Source of the DNA: Saccopteryx bilineata
Taxonomy: Eukaryota > Chordata > Mammalia > Chiroptera > Emballonuridae
Length of the DNA: 64,000 nucleotides
Direction: 5' to 3'
Assembly (NCBI RefSeq): GCF_036850765.1
Contig: NC_089498.1
Span: 70,410,305 to 70,474,304, forward strand
Shown in pieces: positions 1 to 11,499 of this stretch. Position 1 is the first letter of the stretch. The number at the start of each line of letters is the position of its first letter. Both the position numbers and the translations under genes were made by a program. Under the pieces are notes generated by a model. The model did no database searches and was not told where the DNA came from. It saw only the letters and a list, made by a program, of their open reading frames with translations.

Positions 1-500
1 GAAGGGCATCAGTGTCAGGCTCAGTTTCAAACTATGGCTTAACACACAGTTTATTGTCCAAGCCCTGGTGGTAGACACGTGGCTGTGAATACCTCGGTTA
101 TTTGAATGTTTCTAATTGTCCAATTAACTGATTATGAAGAGACAGAATCAGACAGCATATGCCTCCTGACAGAAAAAACAGCGCCTGTATATCTACTTAA
201 AAATGGAACCTGAATGTTATTAGGCCTCCATATCTAACAATATATTTGTATTCAGGGGACAGAAAAACACGTTAAGTGATGCCATGGGGAGGCAATCAGC
301 AAAATTTAGAATTGAGAATCTCAATAAGACAATTGACTAGTCTGTCAACAAATACACACATGAGGGAAAAGAAGTGGAGAGGGGACCAATAGAATTAGAT
401 AAGAGACTAGAATCATATCAGCTATACATATTGTGTGGGCATTGTTTGGATCCTGATTCAAATAGTTCAACTCTAAAAATATTTATGTGGCAATGAAGGA
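1..500. other. Unique sequence, nothing recognised
   Basis: AT-rich DNA with no credible exon, RNA gene or young repeat. The last part grades into the old L1M tail that continues to about 1985. Confidence 0.5.
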
Positions 501-605
501 AATCTGGACACCGACTGCATGTTTGATGATAAGGAATTGTTCATTATTTTAGGTATAATATATAGTTATATGTTTAAGTCTTTATATTTTGGGAATACTA
601 TAATA

Positions 606-1200
606 CAGTGTGTCCGTAAAGTCATGGTGCACTTTTGACCGGTCACAGGAAAGCAACAAAAGACGATAGAAATGTGAAATCTGCACCAAATAAAAGGAAA
701 ACTCTCCCAGTTTCATACCTATTCAGTGCAGTTCAATGTGGGCTCATGCACAGATTTTTTAGGGCTCCTTAGGTAGCTATCCCGTATAGCCTCTACAGAC
801 TCGTCACTGACTGATGGCCTACCAGAATGGGGTTTCTCCACCAAACTGCTGGTTTCCTTCAACTGCTTATCCCACCGAGTAATGTTATTCCTATGTGGTG
901 GCACTTTGTTATAACGCACCCATATTCACATTGCACTTTGGTCACGGATTCGAATTTAGCAAGCCACAGAACACACTGAACTTTCCTCTGTACCGTCCAC
1001 ATCTCAACTGGCATGGCCGAGGGCTGCTCTGCTGTATACACAGTGTTACGTCATCATCTGCACATGCGCACATGCTGCCACATCATCCTACAGAACTGGG
1101 AGGGTTTTCCTTTTATTTGGTGCAGATTTCACATTTCTATCATCTTTTGTTGCTTTCCTGTGGCCAGTCAAAAGTGCACCATGACTTGACGGACACACTG
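606..1200 (-). mobile_element. Mariner-type DNA transposon with 107-bp inverted repeats
   Basis: A TA duplication at 604-605 and 1201-1202 flanks inverted repeats 606-712 and 1094-1200, which differ at only a few positions and begin CAGTGTGTCCGT. The interior, read on the minus strand, carries two frame-shifted fragments of a transposase N-terminus. One ends near 859 and the other covers 919-719; the latter has WDKQLKETSSL...GRPSVSDESVEAIRDSYLRSP, a helix-turn-helix region of Tc1/mariner relatives. The catalytic domain is absent, so this is an internally deleted, non-autonomous copy. Confidence 0.85.
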
Positions 1201-1324
1201 TATCTGCAAGAAATTATATAATGTGTGGGATTTGCTTCAACATAATCTAGGAAGAAGGGAACGGGTAGAAATATAGGTAAAACACAATTGGCTATGAGTA
1301 TATTGTTGAAGCTGGATGATAGGC

Positions 1325-1927
1325 TGTTGGGCAAATAAATTTAACGTGATTTTTATGCTCACTCTTATTGTTAAAAATGGCCACTGCTCACATGATGATG
1401 CTCTCACATGACACAGCTAATTGCCTTTCATGCTTGGGAAGGGGCTTGGTTATGCTAATGTGTGCTGAGAAGGGACTTTCACACCAAAAAGTTTTAAAAG
1501 GCGGAGCTAGGAGGCCATTTTGCAGAGAGACCACGTTCTTGCAGAGAAGGAGGAGACCATGTTGTAGCAGGGCAGACAGAGGCCACATGGTGGTTGGAGA
1601 GAGGAGGCAAAAAGGCGGAGTGCTGAAGGAGAAGCCAGTTTGTGCAGACTTTGTGCAGAGAGAAGGAGATGGGGAACAGAGGTGAATAAGGATGGTGGAG
1701 CCTATGATTCTAGGAAAAAACTGGAGAAAGTGGCTTTGGTAGCCCTGAATGGAAAGGGAAGTGTTTCCCCGCTGTGTGGATTTTCTCGCCCACCAGTTAC
1801 AAGCAGGAATTAAAGTTTATGGCCCACCAGTTCTTGGTTCCACAGTTTCATCACTGTCTGCCCGAATTAAATGCAAACCTGCACGAGCCAGGCGGCTGTG
1901 ATGGTGGCCACAGCTACTGGCTTTACC
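1325..1927 (+). mobile_element. Solo LTR, same family as 12388-13109
   Basis: Starts TGTTGGGCAAATAAA and ends GGCTTTACC (the family end is TTTACA). It is flanked by a near-identical 5-bp duplication, taggc at 1320-1324 and taagc at 1928-1932. It contains the GAGAAGCCAGTTTGTGCAGA block and the GAGATGGGGAACAGAGGTGA block seen in inverted form at 12.6-12.7 kb. No internal retroviral genes are attached. Confidence 0.75.
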
Positions 1928-1985
1928 TAAGCCTATTGTGGTTCATTATACCATTCCTCCTGTCTAAAATTCTCCATAATATGAA

Positions 1986-2628
1986 GTAAAAAAGGGAGGG
2001 AACAAGTTGATCATACAATATGTGCTCTTGAAATTAGAAAGAAATTAGTCAGCTGAAACTTTTCTTTCACAGTCGTTTGGTGATACTTTGGAAATGGGAA
2101 CATACTTCAGAATAGGAACAGTGTGTGTCCTCAGGTGCTGTTGGTCAGCATCCAGGCCTTGAAGTCAAGGAGTAGCCCTCTTACAGTTCAGTCACACCAG
2201 ACTCTGCTTCTGGGTTCCCAGATGCTAATCCAACCTTTTTCTAGTTTTACCCAAGACCGTCCTGGAGATAAACCTAGCTGCTTCACCCTGGTCTGATCCC
2301 AGTCTCTCTATTGTGTCGGGCAGAGGGAGAGAATAGGACACAGAGAGACAAAAGGATGGAACATTAGTCCTCAAGGGGGGAGCTCCGTAAGAAGCCTGTG
2401 GCTGCTGATTCATGACATGGAAACATGAACACTCAGGGAGCTTGGAGAAGGTTTGGTGAATCATACGAAGTCTATCATAAGCTAAAGCAAGACCACTGAT
2501 GCCCTGAACAGCTCCTGCAGAAGTGAGGATGGGTTAGGGCAGCTGTGTGGGAGGAGACTAGTCCTGGCCATGGAGGGAGGATGCTCTTCATGGCCAGAAA
2601 AAAGAAGAAATTGACCTGGACCTTCCAG
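1986..2628. other. Unique sequence, nothing recognised
   Basis: No exon, RNA gene or repeat family could be assigned. Short open frames here lack any protein similarity I recognise. Confidence 0.5.
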
Positions 2629-2634
2629 GGACTT

Positions 2635-3063
2635 TGTTGTGGACCGGTAATGGCAAAAAGCCATTATAGATTCAAGGCTTGGCAGGGGGCTTAAGTTCTA
2701 CCCCCTCCATCTCCATATTTGGCTTTGATGCTCTGTGTTTGCACCCACTCCCCTTCCTTCCTTGGGTTGCAGGAAGCAATATACATACCCTTCCTCTGAC
2801 TCTTTGTTTTCAGATGTTTGTAAAATTCACTAATGTATACTGTTTTTGCCTTGGGAGAGTTCCTGTCTTAGCCTTTGATGTGCAACTTTGTATCAGGGTC
2901 CTTGATTTGCATAGGTCCATATAATAAAGCGAACGGAGGCTGTGAGGCACTCAGATGCTGCCAGGCAGTTTGAGGAGTCCTCCCGGTCCCATCGGTTTTG
3001 TTCTGACAAAGTGTGTTTCCTTAATTCCGCACCGTTATTTGGAAGCTGCGCTGGTCCGCGGCA
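2635..3063 (+). mobile_element. Solo LTR with 6-bp duplication (ERVK-like)
   Basis: Starts TGTTGTGGACC, ends GTCCGCGGCA, and is flanked by the perfect 6-bp duplication ggactt (2629-2634 and 3064-3069). A poly(A) signal AATAAA at 2923-2928 fits the R region. The 6-bp duplication and CGCGGCA end, shared with the LTR at 15972-17121, suggest a class II retrovirus. There is no internal sequence. Confidence 0.75.
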
Positions 3064-3069
3064 GGACTT

Positions 3070-3754
3070 GTGTCTTTAGTTCTGCTACGAAGTTACCCAA
3101 GCCTTGGTGACATCATATGGAAAATCTCGCTATTTGTGGAAGCTGAGAAGGAGACTCATCCCTTGCTCAAGGGTATTCCCCAGCTTCACAGTGGTCACTG
3201 GACCGAATCTCACATGTGGATCCTCACAAGAAGCCCTTTGCAGAACATAAGGCCTTCCCAATCTAAATCATGCCAAAGCATAGGTTAGCAGTGTACATCC
3301 TATGGAAAAACCATTTCTAGTACTAAGGTAGGAAATCATGGCCTGCTTCTCTCGATGCGTGTCGCCGAGGCTGTTAACTGAAGGTAACATTGTAGTTCAT
3401 AAAGGAAAAGAAATGTACTTAGCTGCACAAATTTGTACAGCTTAGATGAGCCTGGGGCCTATTCTCAGAGACGTTGGCATCTGAATAATTAATAGGTGTC
3501 ACCTGTTCTTAAAGACACCCACTTGGTCATTTTGGGTAGGCACAAATGTAAATCCCAGGTCACCAGCTGTAGATGTAAACCACTTAGCCAAGGAGCAGAC
3601 TGAGCCTTGTAGGCCCTATGGTTGAAGATGCCTTTTATGGCAGAAATATTGTTATTGTGATATTCTCAAAGTTGGAGAACCCAGAGGTTTTTGCATTAAA
3701 CCACTTGCAAACATCACAAGCCTACATATAAAACTCACACCTGCTTTTTTTTTC
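3070..3754. other. Unique sequence, nothing recognised
   Basis: No recognisable exon or repeat before the (TG)n(AG)n run at about 3757-3794, which is the tail of the next SINE. Confidence 0.5.
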
Positions 3755-3785
<31 letters not shown>

Positions 3786-4532
3786 GAGAGAGATGAGAAG
3801 CATCATCTCATAGTTGCAGCCCTGGCTGGTTTGCTCAGTGGTAGAGCGTCAGCCCAGGTTCAATTCCTGGTCAGGGCACACAGGAGAAGCACCCATCTGC
3901 TTCTCTACCCTTCCCCCTCTTCTTCCTCTCTGTCTCTCTCTTCCCCTCCCGCAGCCAAGGCTCCATTGAAGCAAAGTTGGCCCAGGTGCTGAGGACCACT
4001 TCAGGTGCTTGAATGGCTCCACTGGAAATGGAGCAATGGCCCAGATGGGCAGAGCATCAACCCGTAGTGGGCATGCCAAGTGGATCCCAGTCGGGTGCAT
4101 ATGGGAGTCTGTCTGACTGCCTCCCTGCTTCTAACTTAAGAAAAATACAAAAAGAAAAAATAATAATAACTCATAGTTGCAGCATCTTAGTTGTTCATTG
4201 ATTGCTTTCTCATATGTGCCTTGACCAAGGGGCTCCAACAAAGCCATTGCTCAAACCAACAACCTTGGGTTCAAGCAAACAACTTTAGGCTTTAAGCCAG
4301 CAACCTTGGGCTCAAGCCAATGATCTTGGGCTTCAAGCCAGTAACCTTTGGGCTCAAGCTAGTGACCTTTGGGCTCAAGCTAGCAACCATGGGGTCATGT
4401 CTGTGATCCTATGCTCAAACCTGCGACCCCATGCTCAAACTGGAGAGCCCTCACTCAAGCCAGCAACTTCATGGTTTCAAACCTCAGCATCCCAGGCTGA
4501 TGCTCTATCCACTGCACCACCACTGTTCAGGC
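3755..4532 (-). repeat. SINE-A (minus), interrupted by a SINE-B
   Basis: Parts 3755-3818 and 4170-4532 form one reversed SINE-A: a GA-rich tail, GATGAGAAGCATC, TTGTTCATTGATTGC, and the head CCACCACTGTTCAGGC. The core at 4255-4480 holds an unusually long run of AAGCCAGCAACCTTGGGCTC-like units, about eight or more. Confidence 0.85.
3819..4168 (+). repeat. SINE-B nested in SINE-A
   Basis: Full dimeric SINE-B, with head GCCCTGGCTGGTTTGCTCAG and right half ending GGAGTCTGTCTGACTG then an A-rich tail. The duplicated target ctcatagttgca lies on both sides (before 3819 and at 4170-4181). Confidence 0.9.
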
Positions 4533-5328
4533 TCTGCTTTTTTTTACTAGGAAACAGTGCCACTTAAGGTTCTTGGGAAAAAAAATAAGCCAGTCTTTAG
4601 TTAATTTAAACACAAAGGAGATGTGTAATATTATAAGTAGCAGCTCACTAAATGAAAGGAAGCTTGAACAACCAATTCTCTGGCAAATGTGAATGAAGAT
4701 GACCTGAGCCCCTAGGAGCCGAGGCTCTTGGCCCTGGAGCACTATCCTGAGATGACTCTGCTCCAACCGACTTGTCTATTCCAGTTGAGTTTTTAAATAC
4801 CAAGCAGAGAATTAGTGTACTAGCTTGTCAGGTGTCTAACTGTGCCCTGGAAACTGTACCATTTTTACAAGAGTTGGTTGTGAGCCAGAAGCCACTGCAA
4901 TTTGAGTCTGTTAGAGAAAGAGGACCCTTCCATACTGCCCCAATGGTAGGATCCAGCTGAAGCTATAGATAAAAAATAATGAAGCATCTCATGGAAACTA
5001 TGATTCTGGCTATAGCACAGTTCTCCAACCACCATTGCTCTCTGTTCATCTGGGAGAACTGGCCATTCCTGTCCATTCCTCATTCAGCCCCACTCAGAAA
5101 GGGCTCATTGCTCCTTCTCCCTAGGTGTCCATTGCAGTGAAACTGCCTCTGATGGGGGAGAGGAGTGTAGGGAACATACAGCCAGGCAGGAGGACCACAT
5201 TCCATCAGAGTGGCCCTGAAGAAAGCAACCCTATCCCCAGATACACAATTTTTTTCCCATATGAGTTGGCACTAGATATTGATTACCCAACTCTTTCCTG
5301 GGAATGATCCACCTGAGAAATAGGACAG
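4533..5328. other. Unique sequence, nothing recognised
   Basis: No exon, RNA gene or named repeat could be assigned. Confidence 0.5.
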
Positions 5329-5755
5329 GCCCTGGCTGGTTGGCTCTGTGGTAGAGTGTCGGCACAGTGTGTGGATGTCCCAGGTTCGATTCCTGGTCAG
5401 GGCACACAGGAGAAGTGCCTGTCTGCTTCTATCCCTATCACTTTTCTCTTGTCTCTCTCTTCCTCTCCTGCAGCATGGCTCAGTTGGTTGGAGTGCGTTG
5501 GCCCCAGGCACTGAGGGGCTCTGTGGCCTCTGCCTCAGGCGCTAAGAAGAGCTCAGTTGCCGAGCAACAGAGCAACACCCCAGATGGACAGAGTATTGCC
5601 CCCTAGTGGGCTTTACGGGTTGATCCTGGTCAGGGCACATGCAGGAGTCTGTCTTTCTGTCTCCCCTCCTCTCACTGAATAAAAAAGAAAGAGAGAGAGA
5701 AAGAAAAAAAGGAAGAAAGAAAGAAAAGGAAAGAAAAAAGAAAGAGAAAGAAAAG
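5329..5755 (+). repeat. SINE-B with (GAAA)n tail
   Basis: Both tRNA-like halves are clear: the left A-box region TGGCTCTGTGGTAGAG and the right GGCTCAGTTGGTTGGAGTG with GGGTTGATCCTGGTCAGGGC. The tail has grown into a GAAA/GA microsatellite (5682-5755). Imperfect duplication aaataggacag / aaacaggacag. Confidence 0.9.
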
Positions 5756-6164
5756 AAACAGGACAGAAGCCATTTCCATTGCTATTGCAGGGTTCTCTGA
5801 CATTCTGGTTCTGATAGGACCTGGAATTGGCATGAAATACTTCTAAAGCAACAACCCATTCATTACAGGGTGAATCAAAATATAGCATTATGCTTGGACC
5901 TTCACTTCTTTATTGAAAAACAATAATGACAAATGTGTCAGAACAAGGGAGAAATGAACAAGTTAAAGAATTCCCATATAACTTTAAGACTATAGAGTTC
6001 AATGGTAAAAAATGTTAAAATCAAGATTTTAAGACCAGTGCTATTCAATCAAGTCTTCTCTTCTTGTCTATTGTAACATGTATATGTTGTTCATATGTGG
6101 CTGGAATTATCATTATTATCTTTATTGTAAGTTTTAACACCCAAGATTTATTAAAAGTGTGTTA

Positions 6165-6360
6165 ATGTACCAGGCACTATAATAAAACCTTTCAACATAT
6201 TATCTTATTTGATCTTCTCAGCAGCCCAATGAGATGGGTACAGTTATTATCCCTACTTTACAGATGAGGAAAGTGAGGGCCAAAGAGGTCAGTAAACTTG
6301 GCCGAAGGTCCTTGTGCTGGTGAGTGACAGAACCTGAATTTATCTGACTGCAGAAGATAA
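6165..6360 (-). repeat. MIR
   Basis: Reverse-strand MIR: CAGGCACTATAATAA..., TTTACAGATGAGGAAAGTGAG, GTGAGTGACAGAACCTGAATT. An ancient mammalian tRNA-derived SINE, cut by the SINE-A at 6369. Confidence 0.85.
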
Positions 6361-6368
6361 CCTTTTTT

Positions 6369-6701
6369 TTTTTTTTTTTTTTTTTTACAGAGAGAGAGTC
6401 AGAGAGAGGGATAGACAGGGACAGACAGGAATGGAGAGATGAGAAGCATCAATCATTAGTTTTTCGTTGCACATTGCAACACCTTAATTGTTCATTGATT
6501 GCTTTCTCATACGTGCCTTGACCGCGGGCCTTCAGCAGACCGAGTAACCCCTTGCCTGAGCCAGCGACCTTGGGCTCAAGCTGGTGAGCTTTTTGCTCAA
6601 ACCAGATGAGCCCGCGCTCAAGCTGGCAACCTTGAGGTCTCAAACCTGGGTTTTCCGCATCCCAGTCTGATGCTCTATCCCCTGCGCCACCACTCGGTCA
6701 G
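6369..6701 (-). repeat. SINE-A (minus)
   Basis: A poly-T start and head CCACCACTCGGTCAG at the right end, with a 17-bp duplication gcagaagataacctttt on both sides (right copy 6702-6718). It was inserted into the MIR. Confidence 0.92.
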
Positions 6702-6849
6702 GCAGAAGATAACCTTTTAAGCACTAAAAATTTTATATTGGCCAAACAAAACTGTCTTGTTAAGCATAGAGCCTCAACTTTGAACATCATGGTTCAAAAT
6801 TGCCACACACAGAGGAACCCACATGTCTACCCAGGCTGGAGACAGTGTG

Positions 6850-7930
6850 GTAAGGCTTTGGAGGTTTACATGTATTGCAATTGTGGTCAAACTTGGATAA
6901 ATAGTGGCTAACCCCACCATTAGTCTGTTATAAAGTAGTGTAGTCCACAGGTTACCTAGAGACACCAAGGCAGCTTACAGAAGAAATTTTAGGAGGAGCT
7001 TTATTAATATTAAGCCAGTGATTTAATAGCTAACCCACAGGTATAGCTAACCCAAATCATGCAGCCCAGAATATAGCTCTGAGAATGGTTATATAGACAT
7101 GATCACATACTGGTTGGGGGGAAAGGGGAGCATGGTACAAAAGTCATTTACTGATAAGCTTACAACAGATATCTATAGAATTTATTAAAAGGAAAAAACA
7201 TTACTACACATCAAGACCACAAGATAACACAGTGATAAATATTTTACATATCAACACAGTAGCAATAAATGTTTTACATATCAAAGACATTCCCAGATCT
7301 TCTAGGATTTACAACCTATCCCTGTCCTCACAGTAGTGGGAAATGAAATGTTTAGTCTAGGATAAGAAGAGAAGCTAAATGAAATTACTTTTTAAGAGTG
7401 TTGGGGCTAGCTTATTAGGAAATAAGCTAGTCCCGGCTTGCTTAGTTTACAAGTTTATACATAGAAAGAATTTCAAAAGGGATGATTATTAGAAAGCATA
7501 TAAAATGTTACAGAATACAGGTTTTCCAAGCAAGGGGAGTGGGCTCGTGATCCCTCTGTCTAGAGGTATACCTCACTCTCAGGACTTTGGGGTGAGTATA
7601 GAAATTCTTAAGGTACATAAACATTGTTTTCTATGGTTTTCAGATAAGTGGCCCCAGGCACCCTTTCAGAGAATTCTAAGAATTAGCTAAACCATGACTA
7701 GGTGACCCAGTTGTCCTTGGAAGCTCCTGCATTCTTCTCTTTCCATTCTCTACAGAAAGGAGGGGTAAGGGGGCCCAACTTTTCCTTTTAAAATACTAAT
7801 TTTAACAATTTTTGCAATTCCTTGGCACCTTATCACAGTCTGACTTAGCCTGATCACCAGGCTCCAAAACTATCCTCTAGTAAACAGACTTTTTACTTCA
7901 ACTTATCAACACATCAGACTCCATTGGAAC
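6850..7930 (-). mobile_element. Possible old LTR-class element
   Basis: On the minus strand the AATAAAGCTCCTCC at about 6993-7006 followed by TTCTGTAAGCTGCCTTGG... resembles a retroviral R/U5 region. No clear ends or target duplication were found, so this is tentative. An imperfect tandem repeat ending ttttacatatcaa is at 7226-7282. Confidence 0.3.
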
Positions 7931-9430
7931 AATCCTGGGAGGATGCTCTGAGCTCTGCCCTGCCCATTAGTGGCTGTAAGTTTGTGCAAACAACCATAAA
8001 ATTAAATAGACCCAGGGAGGGACATTGATTTCCAATTGGCACAGTTCACCAGATGCTGTTTGGTTTAAGAACTGCTTGACCTCTACTAGTGACGCCACCT
8101 GCCCTTGGTTTTGCAGGGTGTGTTCCCAGCGGGAAAAGGCCTCTCCACTAATGCTTGCTGCTGGAACTTGGGTGAAGGCGTGGCAGGTTCCCCATATGTT
8201 GTAGGGGAGAGGCTAGCCACACCCGGGGTTGGATTCACTCTCATCCAACCCAGGGGCTAAAACTGACCCCAGGAGATTACAGATGCTCCCACCCCCCAAC
8301 TAATTAAATAGGTGGCCTCCTGCTGCTAAAAGGGAATGAGGGCGGAAAAAACAGAGGATGCCTGATTTAACTAGGACCTGGGTAAGTAGCTCACCAGCCA
8401 GACCCAGAAATCACTGATGCGTGCCTAAACAGTCTCTAATGGGTCAGGGTGGTTCTATGCTTGAGACCTGGAGTTCTGTTTATTTTTAGCCAATTTTGTA
8501 GTTTTCAAATCTTGTTTGTCCAAAACATTTGTCATAGAAGCTTTACACATTATTAGAAATAATAGTATCTATTAATGAGTATATCTTACAGTCATCATCG
8601 TTACCCACCAATCCTTGTGTTAAAATGTTGGAATAAAAGTGATTATTAAAAGACATTTTTTTTCTCACGGGACAACCTGAAGATGATTCTGCTACCTTAA
8701 AAGTGTGAATGTGCACAGGTTCCAGGTTCAAAAGAGCAGGCTTCCAGGTCCAAAGCTAAGTGTCTGCCTAAATTACCAGTGCCTCATCTAAATGGCCTTG
8801 CATTTATGAATTTAGATAGAGGCTAAAATTATGGTTTGGATTAAGGAAAGAAACTTTTTGAGTTTTTTCAGTTCAGCCTACCAGTGAGTTATTACTTGTT
8901 TTCCATTTTGTTTTTGGTACAAATTGGTTAGAAAGAGGATCTGAGATGCAAAGAAGACAGTGGCAATAATAGAAAATTGGACTAAATTAAAATGATACTA
9001 AGTCACAGCACAACTCAGCCTCTTTGCCACCAACTTTTGACATTCTAATTAGGGTATATGATTATGCAAATCTAGTCAGTCACTCATTTTTCTCTAAGCC
9101 AGCCTGCCCGTGATTGTTTAAGTCAGGACTGTTAATGGCAAAATTAAAGCTCTCCTAAAAATTAATTGGGAATTGGAGGACAGCCTCCAAAGATGCCCTA
9201 ATTTGTGGGCAGCCCAGCACAGCTGTCCTTTTGTCCTGCCCGCCACCAGGACGCCTGAGTTTCCCATCAAGTATAATAGAATGTGACACTCGAAGTGTTC
9301 TCAATCCTTGGTCCACAAGATAGAGTGGAAGACACAGACTGACAACCAGGGTCACCTCCTGGGTATGTTCAGCTGAGGAAACAGGGTTCCAGGTGAATCC
9401 AAACATGGGCCACAAAACACCTGGGTTTGG
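7931..9430. other. Unique sequence, nothing recognised
   Basis: No exon or named repeat assigned. A 141-codon open frame on the minus strand (9155-9580) overlaps an old L1 tail and shows no family features. Confidence 0.45.
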
Positions 9431-9439
9431 AAGCATACA

Positions 9440-9597
9440 GAAAACAAACTGGTCATGAGTTAATAAGTGTTGAAGCTGCATGGTGGTAGTAAGTACATGA
9501 GGGGGGGAGGAGGGCGATTGGGAGGGAGGCCAGAAAGAGCAACTGTAGTATTTGCTTTGCTTTTGTGTGAAATTTTCCATAATAAAAAAAATTTAAT
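9440..9597 (+). mobile_element. Old L1M 3' tail
   Basis: GGTCATGAGTTAATAAGTGTTG... and TGAAATTTTCCATAATAAAA match the general pattern of old L1M 3' ends. Heavily diverged. Confidence 0.45.
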
Positions 9598-9726
9598 GCA
9601 TAACTACTATTAAATTAATTAAACAAGGAGGCCATTAGACTGAGGTAGTTCTAATGTCTTAGCCACCTACCTAAGCAAACCCAAAGCTAAGTCTGAAAAT
9701 ACCTCAAGGTTAAGAAATCAGAACCT

Positions 9727-10036
9727 GGCTTTGGCTGGTTGGTTCAGTGGATAGAGCATTGGCCTCACATATGGGCCTCCCGGGTTTGATTCCTGGTCAG
9801 AACACACATGAGAAGTGACCATCTGGTTCTCTTCCCCTCCCTCTCCCCCTTCTCTCTCTCTTCCCATCCTGCAGCCAGTGGCTCAATTGTTTTGAGTGTT
9901 GGCCCTGGGCACTGAGGGTAGCTCAGTTGGTCTGAGCTTCAGCCCCAGACAGGGTTTGCTGGGTGGATCCCGGTCAGGGTGCATGAAGGAGTCTGTCTCA
10001 CTATCCCGTCCTCTTACTTAAAAAAAAAGAAAAGAA
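9727..10036 (+). repeat. SINE-B, short variant
   Basis: Head TTTGGCTGGTTGGTTCAG, right half shortened (CAGTGGCTCAATTG... CCCCAGACAGGGTTTGCT). Duplication aagaaatcagaacct / aagaaatcaaaacct. Confidence 0.85.
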
Positions 10037-10344
10037 AAGAAATCAAAACCTAACAACAGCCAATCACAAACAGCCAACTAGGCTTTCCCAAATAATACAA
10101 CTGTTTAAGCTATAACCAATCAAAATTTTCCTTGCTGTGCCTACAAGTCTTCTCTATAAAAGTCTTGCCCCTATCTTCTGTCAGTGGAGTGCTCCTACTC
10201 CCTTCTGGTTTGGCACTGCCCCACTGGAATGGAGTTTTGTTCAAATAAACTAAAAATTTTAATGGGCCTCAGTTTATCTTTTATCACTACCAAAATATAG
10301 TGTCTATCATGAGGAAGAAGTTCTTAGTAACAAAAGTCTACTTA

Positions 10345-10738
10345 GCCTGACCAGGCAGTGGCGCAGTGGATAGAGCATTGGACTGGGACATGGAAGACCC
10401 AGGTTCGAAATCCCAAGGTCATTGGCTTTGTGTGCGGCCTCACCAGCTGAGTACAGGGTCACTGGCTTGAGCATGTGGTCATAGACATGACCCCGTGGTC
10501 ACTGGCTTGAGCCCAAAGGTCACTGGCTTGAAGCCCAAGGTCGCTGGCTTGAGCAAAGGGTCATTTGGTCTGCCGTAACACCCCCTCCCCCTATCAAGGC
10601 ACATATGAGAAAGCAATCACTGAACAACTAAGGTACTGCAACAAAGAATTGATGCTTCTCATCTCTCTCCCTTTCTGTCTGTCTGTCCCTATCTGTCCCT
10701 CTCTCTGACTCTTTCTCTGTCTCTCTCAAACAACAAAA
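10345..10738 (+). repeat. SINE-A
   Basis: Head GCCTGACCAGGCAGTGGCGC, core with repeated GGTCACTGGCTTGAGC units, and end CTCTCTCAAACAACAAAAAA. Confidence 0.9.
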
Positions 10739-10944
10739 AATGTCAATTTATAGTTACCTTTTTAAAGAAGAGTCATAGAGTGCCTAAACTTAAAACAAGC
10801 ATGCTGTTTCATTCTTACCACATTCACATCCCACATCTGTCCTTGACTCTTCCCAGCTTTGCCCTTTCTCAGAATGAAGTGCAAAGACTGATAAGAAACT
10901 AGGAGAGAAATGGAGCCAGTTGAGAGACAAAAGAGGGGAAACTG

Positions 10945-11339
10945 GCCCTAGCCGGTTGACTCAGCGGTAGAGCGTCGGCCTGGCGTGCGGGGGACCCGGG
11001 GTTCGATTCCAGGCCAGGGCACATAGGAGAGGTGCCCATTTGCTTCTCCACCCCCACCCCTCCTTCCTCTCTGTCTCTCTCTTCCCCTCCCGCAGCCAAG
11101 GCTCCATTGGAGCAAAGATGGCCCGGGCGCTGGGGATGGCTCCTTGGCCTCTGCCCCAGGCGCTAGAGTGGCTCTGGTCGCAAAAGAGCGACGCCCCAGA
11201 GGGGCAGAGCATCGCCCCCTGGTGGGCAGAGCATCGCCCCTGGTGGGCATGCCGGGTGGATCCCGGTCAGGCGCATGCGGGAGTCTGTCTGACTCTCCCC
11301 GTTTTCAGCTTCAGAAAAATACAAAAAAAAAAAAAAAAA
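10945..11339 (+). repeat. SINE-B, little diverged
   Basis: A complete dimeric copy with CpG-rich right half and poly-A end. Target duplication agaggggaaactgg just before 10945 and at 11340-11353. The good CpG content and perfect duplication suggest a young insertion. Confidence 0.93.
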
Positions 11340-11499
11340 AGAGGGGAAACTGGCTGAGTAGGGTGAGGTACCCAGATTATGTAGAGGCTAATTGAGAATT
11401 GATTATGAATTCCATGACATAAAAAAATACAATCCTATTTGACTTAAAAATAATTAAGTAAACCTTCCTAAATTTAAAACATGAAGTGTCTGGTAGTGA

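Larger units (their letters stand above)
500..1985 (+). mobile_element. Old L1M 3' end, split by a mariner element and a solo LTR
   Basis: Pieces 500-605, 1201-1324 and 1928-1985 read together as an old L1 3' UTR: GGGATTTGCTTCA..., TTGTTGAAGCTGGATGAT..., GTGGTTCATTATACCATTC..., CATAAT. A related tail occurs at 25320-25555. The two later insertions split it cleanly at their target duplications. Confidence 0.6.

Noticed and set aside
4255..4480. CRISPR-like array of short regular repeats
   Set aside because: The units are the internal repeats of SINE-A, have no unique spacers, and this is a mammalian genome.
5866..5990. Possible mariner MITE beginning TACAGGGTGAATCAAAA
   Set aside because: The start resembles 63371 but no inverted partner or duplication was found.
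9155..9580. 141-codon minus-strand frame
   Set aside because: No recognised domain, overlaps an old L1 tail, and no splice or promoter context.
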